The notes beneath the pieces are model-generated. The model had not been told where the DNA came from. It made no database searches and saw only the letters and a program-made list of their open reading frames with translations. From Mycetocola zhujimingii (GTDB taxonomy: Bacteria; Actinomycetota; Actinomycetes; Actinomycetales; Microbacteriaceae), in the NCBI RefSeq assembly GCF_003065425.1, contig NZ_CP026949.1:2542001-2606000 (forward strand): DNA of 64,000 bases, given 5' to 3'. Position numbers and translations under genes: made by a program. Below, one piece after another: positions 20,055-29,086 of this stretch; the stretch's first letter is position 1; each line of letters starts with the position of its first letter.

Positions 20055-21560
20055 GTGGAACACCGGGGAATTCTGAACATGGTGCGGCTGCACTGGCTGA
20101 CCGTGGCATTCATCACGGCGCTGGGCGGCGGCCTCGGTTTCGGCTACACGTTGCTCGCAACCGCGGAGTACAGCGCCAGCACCGAGCTCTTCGTTGCGGT
20201 TTCTACCGGCGAGAACACTGGTGAACTGGCACAGGGAAGTAACTACTCCCAGCAGCAGGCGCGAAACTACAGCGCGGTGGCAACGCGGGAGATCGTCCTG
20301 CAACCGGTTATCGATTCACTCGGCCTGGACACGACAGTGCGCGAATTACGCACCCATATCTCCACCGCAGTTCCGCTGAACACATCGCTCATCTCCATCA
20401 CGGTCACAGACAGCTCAAGCGATCGCGCCGCCGCAATCGCGAATGGCCTCGCGACAAGTCTGTCAAACTCCGTCCAGACGCTCGTCCCCAAACTGCCGGA
20501 CGGGAGTTACCCACTCCAGTTGAAAACGGTGCAAAGCGCGGTCCCGCCCCTGTTCCCGTCATCACCGAACACGTCACTGTCGGTCACTCTCGGGCTCTTG
20601 GGCGGACTTGTCGCAGCCATCGCCCTTGTGGCCGCCCGTGAGAATCTCAATGCGCGAGTGCGGACGCCAGAACAGATCAAGGCGGTTACAGGCTCAAACC
20701 TTCTGGGCTCCATTGTGTACGATCGCTCGGCCTCAGCAGCACCCATGGCTCTCCGATCCAACCGACTGTCATCACGGGCGGAAGAGTTCCGCCAGCTGCG
20801 CACCAACCTCCGTTTCCTTCAAGCGGATGATGATCACAAGGTATTCGTCCTGACGTCCTCGATTCCCGGCGAGGGCAAGAGCTCGACAGCAGCCAACCTG
20901 GCCGCGACTATTGCCGCCTCAGGTGCGAGCGTCTGCCTCGTGGAGGCAGACCTCAGGCGGCCAACCCTCGGCGGTATTCTCGACCTCGAAGGCGGTGTCG
21001 GCCTCACCACGCTCCTCGCTGGCGAGGCGAAACTCGACGACGTCCTCCAGCCATGGGGCGTTGACGGCCTCAAGGTGCTGCTCGCGGGAGAGATCCCTCC
21101 TAACCCAAGCGAGCTCCTGGGATCCGCGCGGGCCGAAGAAATTCTGACGTCCATCAAGGAGCGGTTCGCTGTCACAGTGATCGACTGTCCCCCACTGATA
21201 CCGGTAACCGACGCAACGATCCTCGCTCGCCTCTTCGGAGGGGCCATCCTCGTGGTCGGAGCGAAGAAGGTCGAAGTGCGTGAGCTTCGCAAGGCAGTCG
21301 AGCGGATGTCGGTGGTGGACGCGCCCATCCTTGGCACAGTTCTCAACCTGGCTCCGACCAGCGTGATGGGTCGCTACCACATGACGTACGCCTCTCAACC
21401 AGCGCCGAAACTAGCGCCGAAACCAACGCCCAGACCAACAACGGTGGCCGGACGGCGCGCCAAGAGCAGCGCGCAATCCTCACCCCAGACGATACCGTTT
21501 GACGCTCCAGCGGACGGGGCCGCACGACCTGCTTCCAGGAAGCCACGGTTAGGAGCCTGA
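20055..21560 (+). CDS. Wzz/BY-kinase fusion, polysaccharide co-polymerase and tyrosine autokinase
   Basis: 501 residues from a GTG after GAGGGGAACGAA. Residues about 1-190: Wzz domain with two transmembrane helices (LTVAFITALGGGLGFGYTLL and LSVTLGLLGGLVAAIALVAA). Residues about 220-440: CpsD/CapB kinase, Walker A SIPGEGKSSTAANLA, Walker A' VCLVEADLRRPT, Walker B VTVIDCPPLIP. The tail is Pro/Lys/Ala-rich (PKLAPKPTPRPT) with only two tyrosines, near GRYHMTY, and lacks a tyrosine cluster. It would set chain length and regulate export. The phosphatase follows with a one-base overlap. Confidence 0.9.
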   Translation: MEHRGILNMVRLHWLTVAFITALGGGLGFGYTLLATAEYSASTELFVAVSTGENTGELAQGSNYSQQQARNYSAVATREIVLQPVIDSLGLDTTVRELRTHISTAVPLNTSLISITVTDSSSDRAAAIANGLATSLSNSVQTLVPKLPDGSYPLQLKTVQSAVPPLFPSSPNTSLSVTLGLLGGLVAAIALVAARENLNARVRTPEQIKAVTGSNLLGSIVYDRSASAAPMALRSNRLSSRAEEFRQLRTNLRFLQADDDHKVFVLTSSIPGEGKSSTAANLAATIAASGASVCLVEADLRRPTLGGILDLEGGVGLTTLLAGEAKLDDVLQPWGVDGLKVLLAGEIPPNPSELLGSARAEEILTSIKERFAVTVIDCPPLIPVTDATILARLFGGAILVVGAKKVEVRELRKAVERMSVVDAPILGTVLNLAPTSVMGRYHMTYASQPAPKLAPKPTPRPTTVAGRRAKSSAQSSPQTIPFDAPADGAARPASRKPRLGA

Positions 21561-22192
21561 TGCCAGTTTCCCCCCGCGCACCGCTTTCCATGGCCGGCAC
21601 AGACGGCACGATTCTCTTCGTCTGCTCCGGGAACATCTGCCGGTCACCGTTCCTTGAACTCACAATGCGTCGCAGCCTGGCGCAGCACCACATCACCTCC
21701 ATAGCGGTTCGCTCCGCGGGAACCGACGCGCTTCTGCGCCAATCAGTTGCGGGCCCCATGGCCGAGATCCTGCGAGAAGACAACATCGATCCGTCTCTGT
21801 TCCGCTCTCGTCAACTCTCCCACCAATTGGTCGCATCGGCCGACCTCATCCTGACTGCCGAGCGGGCTCACAGATCGGTGGCGGCCCGAATGCACCCGTC
21901 AGCAGTCTCCCGTATCTTCACCGTCACTCAGGCGGCACGGCTCTTGCAGGCCGCGCCACCGCTCCCGCCGGATCCCGCGCTGAATCCCGTTGCGCAACTG
22001 ACGTCGCTCATAGCATCCGGGCGCGGGGTCAACCAGACCTCGGCCGGCAATGGCGACGATATTGCTGACCCGTGGCAACAGTCGCGTTCCGTCTATCGAG
22101 CGGTTGCCAGAGCAATGAAGGAGCCACTCGCCGTGATCGTTCACGCGCTTGTCGCCCAACGAACGGCCCTTTCACACGTGAGCTCGGATTAA
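21560..22192 (+). CDS. Low-molecular-weight protein-tyrosine phosphatase (Wzb-like)
   Basis: 210 residues. The phosphatase loop FVCSGNICRSPF (C-x5-R-S) lies at about residues 19-30, and the general acid lies in DDIADPWQQ near the C-terminus. The ATG shares one base with the TGA of the kinase gene. It would dephosphorylate the BY-kinase, completing a Wzb/Wzc pair. It is longer than a usual 150-residue LMW-PTP, with an insert around RLLQAAPPLPPDPALNPVAQ; such longer forms are known in actinobacteria. Confidence 0.87.
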   Translation: MPVSPRAPLSMAGTDGTILFVCSGNICRSPFLELTMRRSLAQHHITSIAVRSAGTDALLRQSVAGPMAEILREDNIDPSLFRSRQLSHQLVASADLILTAERAHRSVAARMHPSAVSRIFTVTQAARLLQAAPPLPPDPALNPVAQLTSLIASGRGVNQTSAGNGDDIADPWQQSRSVYRAVARAMKEPLAVIVHALVAQRTALSHVSSD

Positions 22193-22193
22193 C

Positions 22194-24161
22194 TCAATCC
22201 CTGCTGCTTGCTGCGTAATACTGCAGATCCTGCACAAGGGGCCTTGTGACGACAGTATGCGGCGAGACGACGGAGTCGATGGCCGCTCCGTTTCTGGAGG
22301 CAGTCGCCGAAACCTTCCCTACCGCGAGGGGGAACGTCTTGGCAAACACTCCGGCCGGTGCATTGTACGAAACGGCCTTGCCACCCACCGTGACGGTGAC
22401 ACTCGCCGCCGCCTTCAGCAGCGTCAACACCTCGACAGTGTCACGGGGCGGTGTTCCGTTGCCGCTCAGCGTCGGAGACATCGTCTTTGTGAGGGTGATT
22501 TGAGGAACCGCCGCCACAGCGTGAATGCGATGAGTCACATAGATGGCGTCATCCGAGATGGTGAATTTTCCCGTCTTGAATTCCGCCGCGTAGTGTCGGG
22601 AGATGTCAAGGAACGCGGAACCGTGGGCAACAGATGGGGCGAAGTGGGTCGATTCGCTGTAGTCATTCCAGGTCGCAATCTGTACGGAATCCGCTCCCTC
22701 GTCAATCGCGCGGTTCCACGTGGCGCGGAGCGTCTCCGTGTTCCCCGACTCATCGTAAATGAATGAACGTGCGCGTACGTCTTGAACTGCCACCGGTGCC
22801 ATCCACTTCAGCCCCATGGCGTGGGCGCGCGCAGCGTTATTCGGCCCACCTGTGACCGTTGCTACCGTTCGTGTTCCCCAGTTGCCGACCCCATCGCTAA
22901 TCGGAGCAAAGGCTTTCATGTTTGCATCACTCGCGTTGAGGAAGATAGCGGTGAACGTGACGGGAATGTTCCGGGATTTGAGCGCCTGGATGATCGACGA
23001 CCACCAGCTCACTCCCTTGTTCTCGGCCTTGAACGACGACAACGCGTATTCGCCGTTGGACGCCCTCTCTGCGGACGAGTATTGGTAGAGTTCCGCGAGC
23101 TTTGTGGCGATCGCTGTGGCGCTTTGCGATCCGATGCTTGCGGTCCCGTCGATCATCGGAATAATCGTGAAGTCCGGGCTTACTGCGGCGGCTGCCTTCA
23201 TGAGGTTGATGCTGGCATCCCAATTTCGACCGGAAAGACCCATGATGTTGAGCGTGAAGCCATCGATGCCCGCCGCCATCGCCTGCCGAACTTCAGTCTT
23301 CAAATCCTGAACGCGCCAGTCGGAACCTGAGAGAGGAGCGCGAGTCTCCGGTCGGTCCCTCAAGAGTCCGCCGTACGACGCGTGGATACCGCCCTCGCCG
23401 TCGACCGTCAAGTAGTTTTTCTCGTAGTAGTCGTTCGCAGGCGCTGCGTTATCAATCGAAATCGGATACGGCGGGAAATAATGTGCAAAAACCTTCTTGC
23501 CATTGGTACCGACTGGCGGAACCACTGGCGGTGCGACCGGTTTGGCGATAGCCGCGTCCTCGACAGTGACCCGCAGCTTCGGAAGGTCAGACTGGGCAAG
23601 CGAAAAATTGTTGCTGACATACTGCTGCGAGTACCGCAACCCGAAGGCCATCTGCGTGGCGGAGACGGCGCTGAGGTCACTCAGGGGCACCGACAGTCTC
23701 GCACCGGTCTTGGCGAGCACCAACGCGGTGTTGAGGGCTGTAGGCCCCAGTGCCGGCCGGTTCTGGTGGGTGAGAGAACTTTCACTCCACGTGGTCGAGG
23801 TCGGGTAGGCAACAACTCCCCCCGCCGTCGCCGTGCTGAACGAGACACTCAATTCCAGCGACGCTTTGACGACCTTCTTGCCCGCAAACTGCTTACCGTC
23901 AAACTTGAGATACGACGTGTCCTGCGAGCTGGACGCGCTCAGGTATGGCTTGTCGCCGAGAGGAGTGCCTGGTAGCCGCGCCGATGTCCAGGTGGCGGCG
24001 GTCGGTGACAGCACGACCTCAGTGGTCGCCGCAACCGCTGGGGCGGCAAGTGGTGTCAGAACCGACCAGGCAAGGGCAACAACAACAGCGCCAGCGAAGA
24101 GCCGCCGGCGCGGTGACAGTCGAACCTCAGGGTCGATGTGATCTATTGTCGGTGACTTCAT
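22194..24161 (-). CDS. Secreted GH71-like alpha-1,3-glucanase with N-terminal DNRLRE domain
   Basis: 655 residues from ATG 24161 (in-frame GTG 24206 is possible). Signal region: SPRRRLFAGAVVVALAWSVL then AAPAVAA. Residues about 45-205 form a DNRLRE/CBM96 domain (DTSYLKFDGKQFAGKKVVKA, HQNRPALG), the same type as in the giant protein at 8075. Residues about 225-560 form the glycoside hydrolase 71/99-like barrel: KVFAHYFPPYPISIDN, AMAAGIDGFTLNIMGLSG, FTIIPMIDGTA, IATWNDYSESTHFAPS. A C-terminal beta domain follows. It would cut alpha-1,3-glucan in an external matrix. It is convergent with the phosphatase gene, one base apart. Confidence 0.8.
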   Translation of the reverse strand: MKSPTIDHIDPEVRLSPRRRLFAGAVVVALAWSVLTPLAAPAVAATTEVVLSPTAATWTSARLPGTPLGDKPYLSASSSQDTSYLKFDGKQFAGKKVVKASLELSVSFSTATAGGVVAYPTSTTWSESSLTHQNRPALGPTALNTALVLAKTGARLSVPLSDLSAVSATQMAFGLRYSQQYVSNNFSLAQSDLPKLRVTVEDAAIAKPVAPPVVPPVGTNGKKVFAHYFPPYPISIDNAAPANDYYEKNYLTVDGEGGIHASYGGLLRDRPETRAPLSGSDWRVQDLKTEVRQAMAAGIDGFTLNIMGLSGRNWDASINLMKAAAAVSPDFTIIPMIDGTASIGSQSATAIATKLAELYQYSSAERASNGEYALSSFKAENKGVSWWSSIIQALKSRNIPVTFTAIFLNASDANMKAFAPISDGVGNWGTRTVATVTGGPNNAARAHAMGLKWMAPVAVQDVRARSFIYDESGNTETLRATWNRAIDEGADSVQIATWNDYSESTHFAPSVAHGSAFLDISRHYAAEFKTGKFTISDDAIYVTHRIHAVAAVPQITLTKTMSPTLSGNGTPPRDTVEVLTLLKAAASVTVTVGGKAVSYNAPAGVFAKTFPLAVGKVSATASRNGAAIDSVVSPHTVVTRPLVQDLQYYAASSRD

Positions 24162-24336
24162 ATAGGTATACTCCCTGTTCGCTCTGTTGCCCCTCGTGAG
24201 AGGCACATGCTACGGGGTTTATGAGAATTAATCATATTCTGTCCACAAGCGGAGCGAGAGCGGCGCCTCGCACAGGCGTCACGTCAACCCGGGTTCGTCC
24301 GCTTGAGAGGGTCACGACTGGGTTCAGGTAGGCGGT

Positions 24337-24990
24337 CTAGACGAGGCCTTCCCGGTGCGCGAGGATCACCGCTTGCACCCTGTCCCGAAGGTCGAGCTTC
24401 GACAGGATGCGCCCGACGTGGGTCTTGACCGTTGATTCGGAGAGAAACAGGCGCGAGGCAATTTCGGGATTGGAGAGCCCCTCCCCGACGGCGACGAGCA
24501 CCTGGCGTTCGCGCTGGGTCAGGGCAGCGAGCTGCGCCGATGTCGCCTCCGACCCAGCGACGGGCAGTTTGCCGCCGTAGAGGTCGAGCATGCGTCGCGT
24601 GATGCGAGGCGAGACAATCGCCTCGCCAGTGGCAACCGCCCTGACCGCGGCAAGCAGTTCGGCAGGCGGCGCGTCTTTCAGCAGGAATCCGCTCGCCCCC
24701 GCGTTGAGTCCACCGAACGCGTACTCGTCGAGGTCAAACGTCGTCAGAATGATGACGCGGGCATTCTGGCGGTCCGCCACGATCCGGCGGGTCGCCTCGA
24801 TTCCGTCGAGGGCAGGCATCCGCACGTCCATGAGAATGACATCGGGTTGCAGCGCCATCGCCCGCTCGACAGCTGTCTCACCGTCGGCGGCTTCACCGAC
24901 AACGACCATGTCGCTTTCCGCGGCGAGAACCATCGCGAGTCCCATCCGCAACAGGTCCTGGTCATCAACGATCATGACGCGGATACTCAC
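24337..24990 (-). CDS. LuxR/NarL-family response regulator
   Basis: 217 residues. Receiver domain: IRVMIVDDQDLLRMGL, phospho-acceptor Asp in VILMDVRMPALDG, conserved Thr/Lys at the ILLTTF- and LLKDAPP-type positions. C-terminal helix-turn-helix: LTQRERQVLVAVGEGLSNPE and SESTVKTHVGRIL. It is the last gene of a four-gene operon with histidine kinase and ABC exporter, and its ATG overlaps the kinase stop (24987-24990). It probably controls the exporter genes upstream. Confidence 0.93.
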   Translation of the reverse strand: MSIRVMIVDDQDLLRMGLAMVLAAESDMVVVGEAADGETAVERAMALQPDVILMDVRMPALDGIEATRRIVADRQNARVIILTTFDLDEYAFGGLNAGASGFLLKDAPPAELLAAVRAVATGEAIVSPRITRRMLDLYGGKLPVAGSEATSAQLAALTQRERQVLVAVGEGLSNPEIASRLFLSESTVKTHVGRILSKLDLRDRVQAVILAHREGLV

Positions 24991-26240
24991 GGCTCTTCTC
25001 CTGTCTCGGGCATGGTCATGCGTACCTGCCAGCCGCCCCGCGGGAGTCGGCCACTCGTCACTGATCCGCCGAACAGAGCCGCGCGCTCAGCCATTCCGAT
25101 CAGCCCTCGCCCGGCGCCCTCCGACGGCGGCACCCGGCCGGACGCACCATCGTCGGTCACAGTAAGAACGACGGCGCCATCGGCACATTCCAAGTGAACT
25201 CGCACCTCACGCGGCTCCCTCGCGTAGCGAATGGCGTTCGTCAGCGCCTCCTGGACAGCACGATAGATCGTGACCTGTGCGCCCTGTCCCGCTGGAGGAA
25301 CACCGGTAAAGGTAAGCGTCACCGGAAGCCCGGCCGCACGGTAACTTTCAACCAGCTGTGGCAACTCCTCGAGCGTGGGTTGCGGAGCCCGCGACGCGAT
25401 GTCGTCCTCCTCATCGCGCAGCACACCGAGCAGTCGCCTCATCTCGGCGAGCGAGGCACGCCCGGTCGAACCGACATTGCGCATCGCAGTCAGTGACGCT
25501 TCGGGATCCTTCGTTGCCATGGCTTCAGCGCCGTCCGCCAGCCGCACCATGACGGAAAGGCTGTGCGCCACGATGTCGTGCATCTCCCGGGCGATTCTGG
25601 ATCGTTCGGATGCCGCGGCCAGTTGCGCCTGCTGGTCACGTTCACGCGCCAGTTGACCTGCCCGGTCGACGAGCGCCCCGATGTAGCGTTTACGGTTGCC
25701 GACGTTGCTCCCGATGAGAACCGCAAACAGGCAGAGGGTGATGGTGGTGGCGACCACGCCCGTCCACGGATCGTCGAACATACCGAATGTGAGAAGCCCG
25801 GTGACCGTGATGGTCACCGCCGCGACGGCGAGACCGATCCACGCCGCTCGAACACTGTGGTGCACCGCAACGGAGTACAGCGCGATCATGAGGCCGAGTC
25901 CGCCCAGACTGTACTCGCTCCAGATAAACAGAGCGGTGCTGGCGAGTGACGTGACAAGAGCAGCGATGGGGGCGCTCCGTCGTTTATAGAGAGCGACCGA
26001 TGTGGCGATCCCCAGCAGCAGACCGAGCGTGTTGTACGCCGGCGGCATGGATGCGTCCCCGTACGTGGCGACTCGTGAGATGACCTCGGGAATCGCGTAG
26101 ACCAGCGTGACGAGAACGTCAGCTGTCCGCGTGTGCCTGGCCCAGAACCGCCGGACGACCCCGGGCGGTGCTGGCAGCCGAAGCTCCCCGACCGCACCCT
26201 GTTGGGCACGCGCCGGGGAGCTTCTTGGCGTCTTGGTCAG
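24987..26240 (-). CDS. Sensor histidine kinase (HisKA_3 type), probable CTG start
   Basis: About 417 residues. Several membrane helices lie between residues 40 and 180, followed by the HisKA_3 motif SRIAREMHDIVAHSLSVMV with the phospho-accepting His, and an HATPase domain ending DDGASGRVPPSEGAGRGLIG. No ATG, GTG or TTG is found in frame near the coupling point. A CTG at 26240 overlaps the permease TGA (CTGA) and has GGAGAG five bases upstream, so I chose it. The only ATG upstream (26321) would overlap the permease by 85 bp. Partner of the response regulator. Confidence 0.85.
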   Translation of the reverse strand: MTKTPRSSPARAQQGAVGELRLPAPPGVVRRFWARHTRTADVLVTLVYAIPEVISRVATYGDASMPPAYNTLGLLLGIATSVALYKRRSAPIAALVTSLASTALFIWSEYSLGGLGLMIALYSVAVHHSVRAAWIGLAVAAVTITVTGLLTFGMFDDPWTGVVATTITLCLFAVLIGSNVGNRKRYIGALVDRAGQLARERDQQAQLAAASERSRIAREMHDIVAHSLSVMVRLADGAEAMATKDPEASLTAMRNVGSTGRASLAEMRRLLGVLRDEEDDIASRAPQPTLEELPQLVESYRAAGLPVTLTFTGVPPAGQGAQVTIYRAVQEALTNAIRYAREPREVRVHLECADGAVVLTVTDDGASGRVPPSEGAGRGLIGMAERAALFGGSVTSGRLPRGGWQVRMTMPETGEEP

Positions 26241-27088
26241 GCGTCTCTCCGCTTCATCAGGGTGGCACCGGCGGCGAGGGAGGCAGCAACCCAACCGAGC
26301 ACGATGAGCAGTTGCTGCCACGGCTCGAGGGCGCCGGGGACATCCGATTGTAGGCCGAGGGCGCCAAGGCCCGCATCTGAGATGACGTACGGCACCAGGT
26401 TCGCTGCCCAGTCCGTCGGGATGACCTGCAGCACGGTCGGCAGGATCAGAATGATCCCGAGAACTATCGCGATGCCACCGGCCGAGTTGCGAACCATGGT
26501 TCCGATACCGAGTGAGAAAACGGCGATGAGGGCGAGGTAGAGCGCTCCTCCGACCGCGGCGCGTACGACATCCGGGTCACCGAGGGGCGCAATGATCCCG
26601 CTTCTCGCCAGGAAGGGTGCACTGGCCAGGTACCCGCCGACCGTCGCGATGAGCCCGACGACGAATGTTGCGGCGAAGAGCACGACACTCTTGGCCCACA
26701 GCACCGACAGGCGGCGGGGCACGGCCGTGAACGTGGACCGCACCATCCCGGTGCCGTACTCGCCCGCGATGAAGAGCACACCGAGGACCGCGGCGACGAG
26801 CTGCGCGAAGCCAATGGGGAAGGCAATCACCTGCATGACGACCGCGGTCTGCGCGTCTGCCGGAAGCTGCTCGTCCGGGGCGCTCGCGAGCGTGGCGGCC
26901 AGTAGCACCGCGAGCCCAACCGAGACCAGCACGAGGACCGCGTACGACCAGACGGTCGAACGGAGGCTGCGGAGCTTGATCGCCTCCGAACGCAGTATCC
27001 CGACGAAGCGAAGCGGACCGGCTGACCCAGCCGATGGCATCCGCGCTTGTCGCGATTCGGGCGCGGAATCGAGAGTGTGTGTCGTCAT
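26237..27088 (-). CDS. ABC-2 type transporter permease
   Basis: 283 residues with six hydrophobic helices and the ABC-2 family pattern: FVGILRSEAIKLRSLRSTVW near the start, FIAGEYGTGMVRSTFTAVPR (typical GEY-x-x-G-MVR motif) and C-terminal GWVAASLAAGATLMKRRDA. It pairs with the ATPase upstream, sharing an ATGA overlap at 27085-27088. An export role (peptide, ion or antibiotic) is usual for NatB-like proteins; the substrate is unknown. Confidence 0.88.
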   Translation of the reverse strand: MTTHTLDSAPESRQARMPSAGSAGPLRFVGILRSEAIKLRSLRSTVWSYAVLVLVSVGLAVLLAATLASAPDEQLPADAQTAVVMQVIAFPIGFAQLVAAVLGVLFIAGEYGTGMVRSTFTAVPRRLSVLWAKSVVLFAATFVVGLIATVGGYLASAPFLARSGIIAPLGDPDVVRAAVGGALYLALIAVFSLGIGTMVRNSAGGIAIVLGIILILPTVLQVIPTDWAANLVPYVISDAGLGALGLQSDVPGALEPWQQLLIVLGWVAASLAAGATLMKRRDA

Positions 27089-28017
27089 CGTGAGACCTCC
27101 AGGTCCATGACGGGAGCACCTGTCCGGTATTCCACGTCGTCGTTGGTGAGTTGCAGGTAGGCCTCTTCAAGCGAGGCAGTCACCGGGGTGAGTTCGTGAA
27201 GAGCGATTCCGTCGCGCGCTGCCACATCGCCAATGGCTCCCGCCGTGAGGCCGCTGACAGTGAGCAGGTCGTGCTCCACGTGTGTGACCGTGATTCCAGG
27301 AGCGGTGAGCGCAGTGGCGAGGACGGATGCCCGTGGCGATCGAACGCGCACACCGGACTGCGTGGCACCGCCGATGATCTCCGCAATGGGGGCATCCGCA
27401 ATCACGCGCCCTTTTCCAAGCACGATGAGATGGTCGGCGGTCAACGCCATCTCACTCATCAGATGACTCGAGAGCAGCACCGCGCGACCTTCGGCTGCCA
27501 GGTTGCGCACGAGCGCTCGCACCCAGCGGATGCCCTCAGGGTCGAGCCCGTTGATGGGTTCGTCGAGGAGGAGCGTCTTCGGATCACCGAGCAGGGCAGC
27601 GGCGATGCCGAGCCTCTGGCCCATCCCGAGCGAGAAACCACCGACGCGTTTTCTGGCCACCGATTGGAGCCCGGTGAGCTCGATCATCTCTTTCACCCGC
27701 GACCGTGGGATGCCGTGGGTGGCGGCGAGGGCGAGAAGGTGGTTTTCGGCACTCCGACCGGCGTGCACTGCTTTGGCGTCGAGCAGGGCTCCGACCTCGG
27801 ACAGCGGTGATGTGTGTTCCCGGTAGAGCCGGCCGTTGACGGTGACCCGGCCGGCGGTAGGACGGTCAAGACCGACGATCATGCGCATGGTCGTTGACTT
27901 GCCCGCGCCGTTTGGGCCCAGGAATCCGGTGACTGCGCCTGGCCGCACGGTGAACGAGACGTCGTTCACGGCGGTTTTCGCGCCGTAGGTCTTGGTGAGG
28001 TTATGTGCTTCGATCAT
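27085..28017 (-). CDS. ABC transporter ATP-binding protein
   Basis: 310 residues. Walker A GPNGAGKST, signature FSLGMGQRLG (SLGM replacing LSGG, as in many NatA-like proteins), Walker B LLLDEPINGLDP, and SSHLMSEMALTADHLIV. The C-terminal tail carries a regulatory domain seen in antibiotic and lantibiotic exporters. First gene of the operon ATPase-permease-kinase-regulator. A gene set with this layout commonly senses and exports cell-wall-active peptides or drugs, which is an inference here. Confidence 0.9.
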   Translation of the reverse strand: MIEAHNLTKTYGAKTAVNDVSFTVRPGAVTGFLGPNGAGKSTTMRMIVGLDRPTAGRVTVNGRLYREHTSPLSEVGALLDAKAVHAGRSAENHLLALAATHGIPRSRVKEMIELTGLQSVARKRVGGFSLGMGQRLGIAAALLGDPKTLLLDEPINGLDPEGIRWVRALVRNLAAEGRAVLLSSHLMSEMALTADHLIVLGKGRVIADAPIAEIIGGATQSGVRVRSPRASVLATALTAPGITVTHVEHDLLTVSGLTAGAIGDVAARDGIALHELTPVTASLEEAYLQLTNDDVEYRTGAPVMDLEVSR

Positions 28018-28090
28018 GCTGCGAGGTTATGAGCAGCGCATCACCGGGCGCATCATCCCGGCAGTCAGCACATCGCCCGCTGTGTCATAC

Positions 28091-28117
28091 CCAGGTACCG
28101 TCGTTCGCGGTACCTGG
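28091..28117 (-). terminator. Hairpin between the zinc peptidase and ABC operon
   Basis: Perfect 10-bp stem CCAGGTACCG / CGGTACCTGG with a seven-base loop (28101-28107), just after the peptidase stop. No long T run follows on the minus strand, so efficiency is uncertain. Confidence 0.6.
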
Positions 28118-28128
28118 TCTCTGCCGAT

Positions 28129-29022
28129 CTAGAGCTGGGAGCCGTCCACCGCGAACGTATCGCAGGCGCCGGGTCCACCCTCGCGGCCGGCGTTGAACCA
28201 GCGCTGCCGCTGTTCGCTTGACCCGTGGGTCCACGCCTCGGAGTTCACGCCCTGGCCGGATCCCGCCTGGATGCGGTCGTCACCGACCGCCGCGGCGGCG
28301 TCGAGCGCGTCGGCAATCTGAGCCGCTGTCGGCCGCTCGAGGTATGTCACACCGTTCTCGTCTTCGGTCTCGCTCGCTCCGGCTACCCAGGCGCCGGCAA
28401 AGCAGTCGGCCTGGAGCTCGATGCGCACGGAATCGGAGTCCGGCCCGGTTCCCGTGCGGTCGGCGGACTCCATGATTCCCGAGATCGCCTGGATGTGGTG
28501 CCCCCACTCGTGTGCCGCGATGTACAACTGGGCGAGCGGGCCACCCGTGGTATCGAACGGCGGCTGGCGCAGCTGCGCAAAGAATGAGGTGTCGACGAAG
28601 ATCGTTTCGTCGCCGGGGCAGTAGAACGGACCGGTCGAACTCGATGCCGCACCGCACGCCGTCGTTGTGGATGATTCGAAGAGGTCGAATCCGGGCTTAC
28701 GGTACTCGCCGCTCGCGACCGTGCTGTAGTTGTCGATCCAGAAGTCGTCGATCGACGACCCTGCCCCGACCATGAGGCACTCGACGCTCTCGTTGGCGTC
28801 CTCGCCCGTCTTGCACTGTTCGCTGAGGGATGTGGAGGATGGCGCCGAACCGCCGGCTTCCCCGCCGCCGCCGATGAACCCGCTCAGGTCGATCCCGGTG
28901 AACTGGGCGATGAGGAAGACCGCCACGACAGCGAGTCCACCACCGCCGACGCCGATCGCTGTTCCACGACCACGCTTGCGTACGTTGCTGCCGGAGATGT
29001 CTGAGTCTGGATTGAAGGTCAC
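28129..29022 (-). CDS. Neutral zinc metallopeptidase (YpfJ/PF04228 family)
   Basis: 297 residues. One N-terminal transmembrane helix (AIGVGGGGLAVVAVFLIAQF), a Ser/Gly linker, then the peptidase domain. The zinc motif is in AAHEWGHHIQAISG, with a further acidic ligand likely in RIELQADCFAGAW. The family of putative membrane-anchored zinc peptidases (YpfJ-like) fits in length. Substrate unknown. It stands alone, followed by a hairpin at 28091-28117. Confidence 0.88.
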   Translation of the reverse strand: MTFNPDSDISGSNVRKRGRGTAIGVGGGGLAVVAVFLIAQFTGIDLSGFIGGGGEAGGSAPSSTSLSEQCKTGEDANESVECLMVGAGSSIDDFWIDNYSTVASGEYRKPGFDLFESSTTTACGAASSSTGPFYCPGDETIFVDTSFFAQLRQPPFDTTGGPLAQLYIAAHEWGHHIQAISGIMESADRTGTGPDSDSVRIELQADCFAGAWVAGASETEDENGVTYLERPTAAQIADALDAAAAVGDDRIQAGSGQGVNSEAWTHGSSEQRQRWFNAGREGGPGACDTFAVDGSQL

Positions 29023-29086
29023 CGGGATAACTTACCGGCACCCGGCCTGAGCCGCAGAACCGCTTGCGCGGGAGGAACGGCGACCG

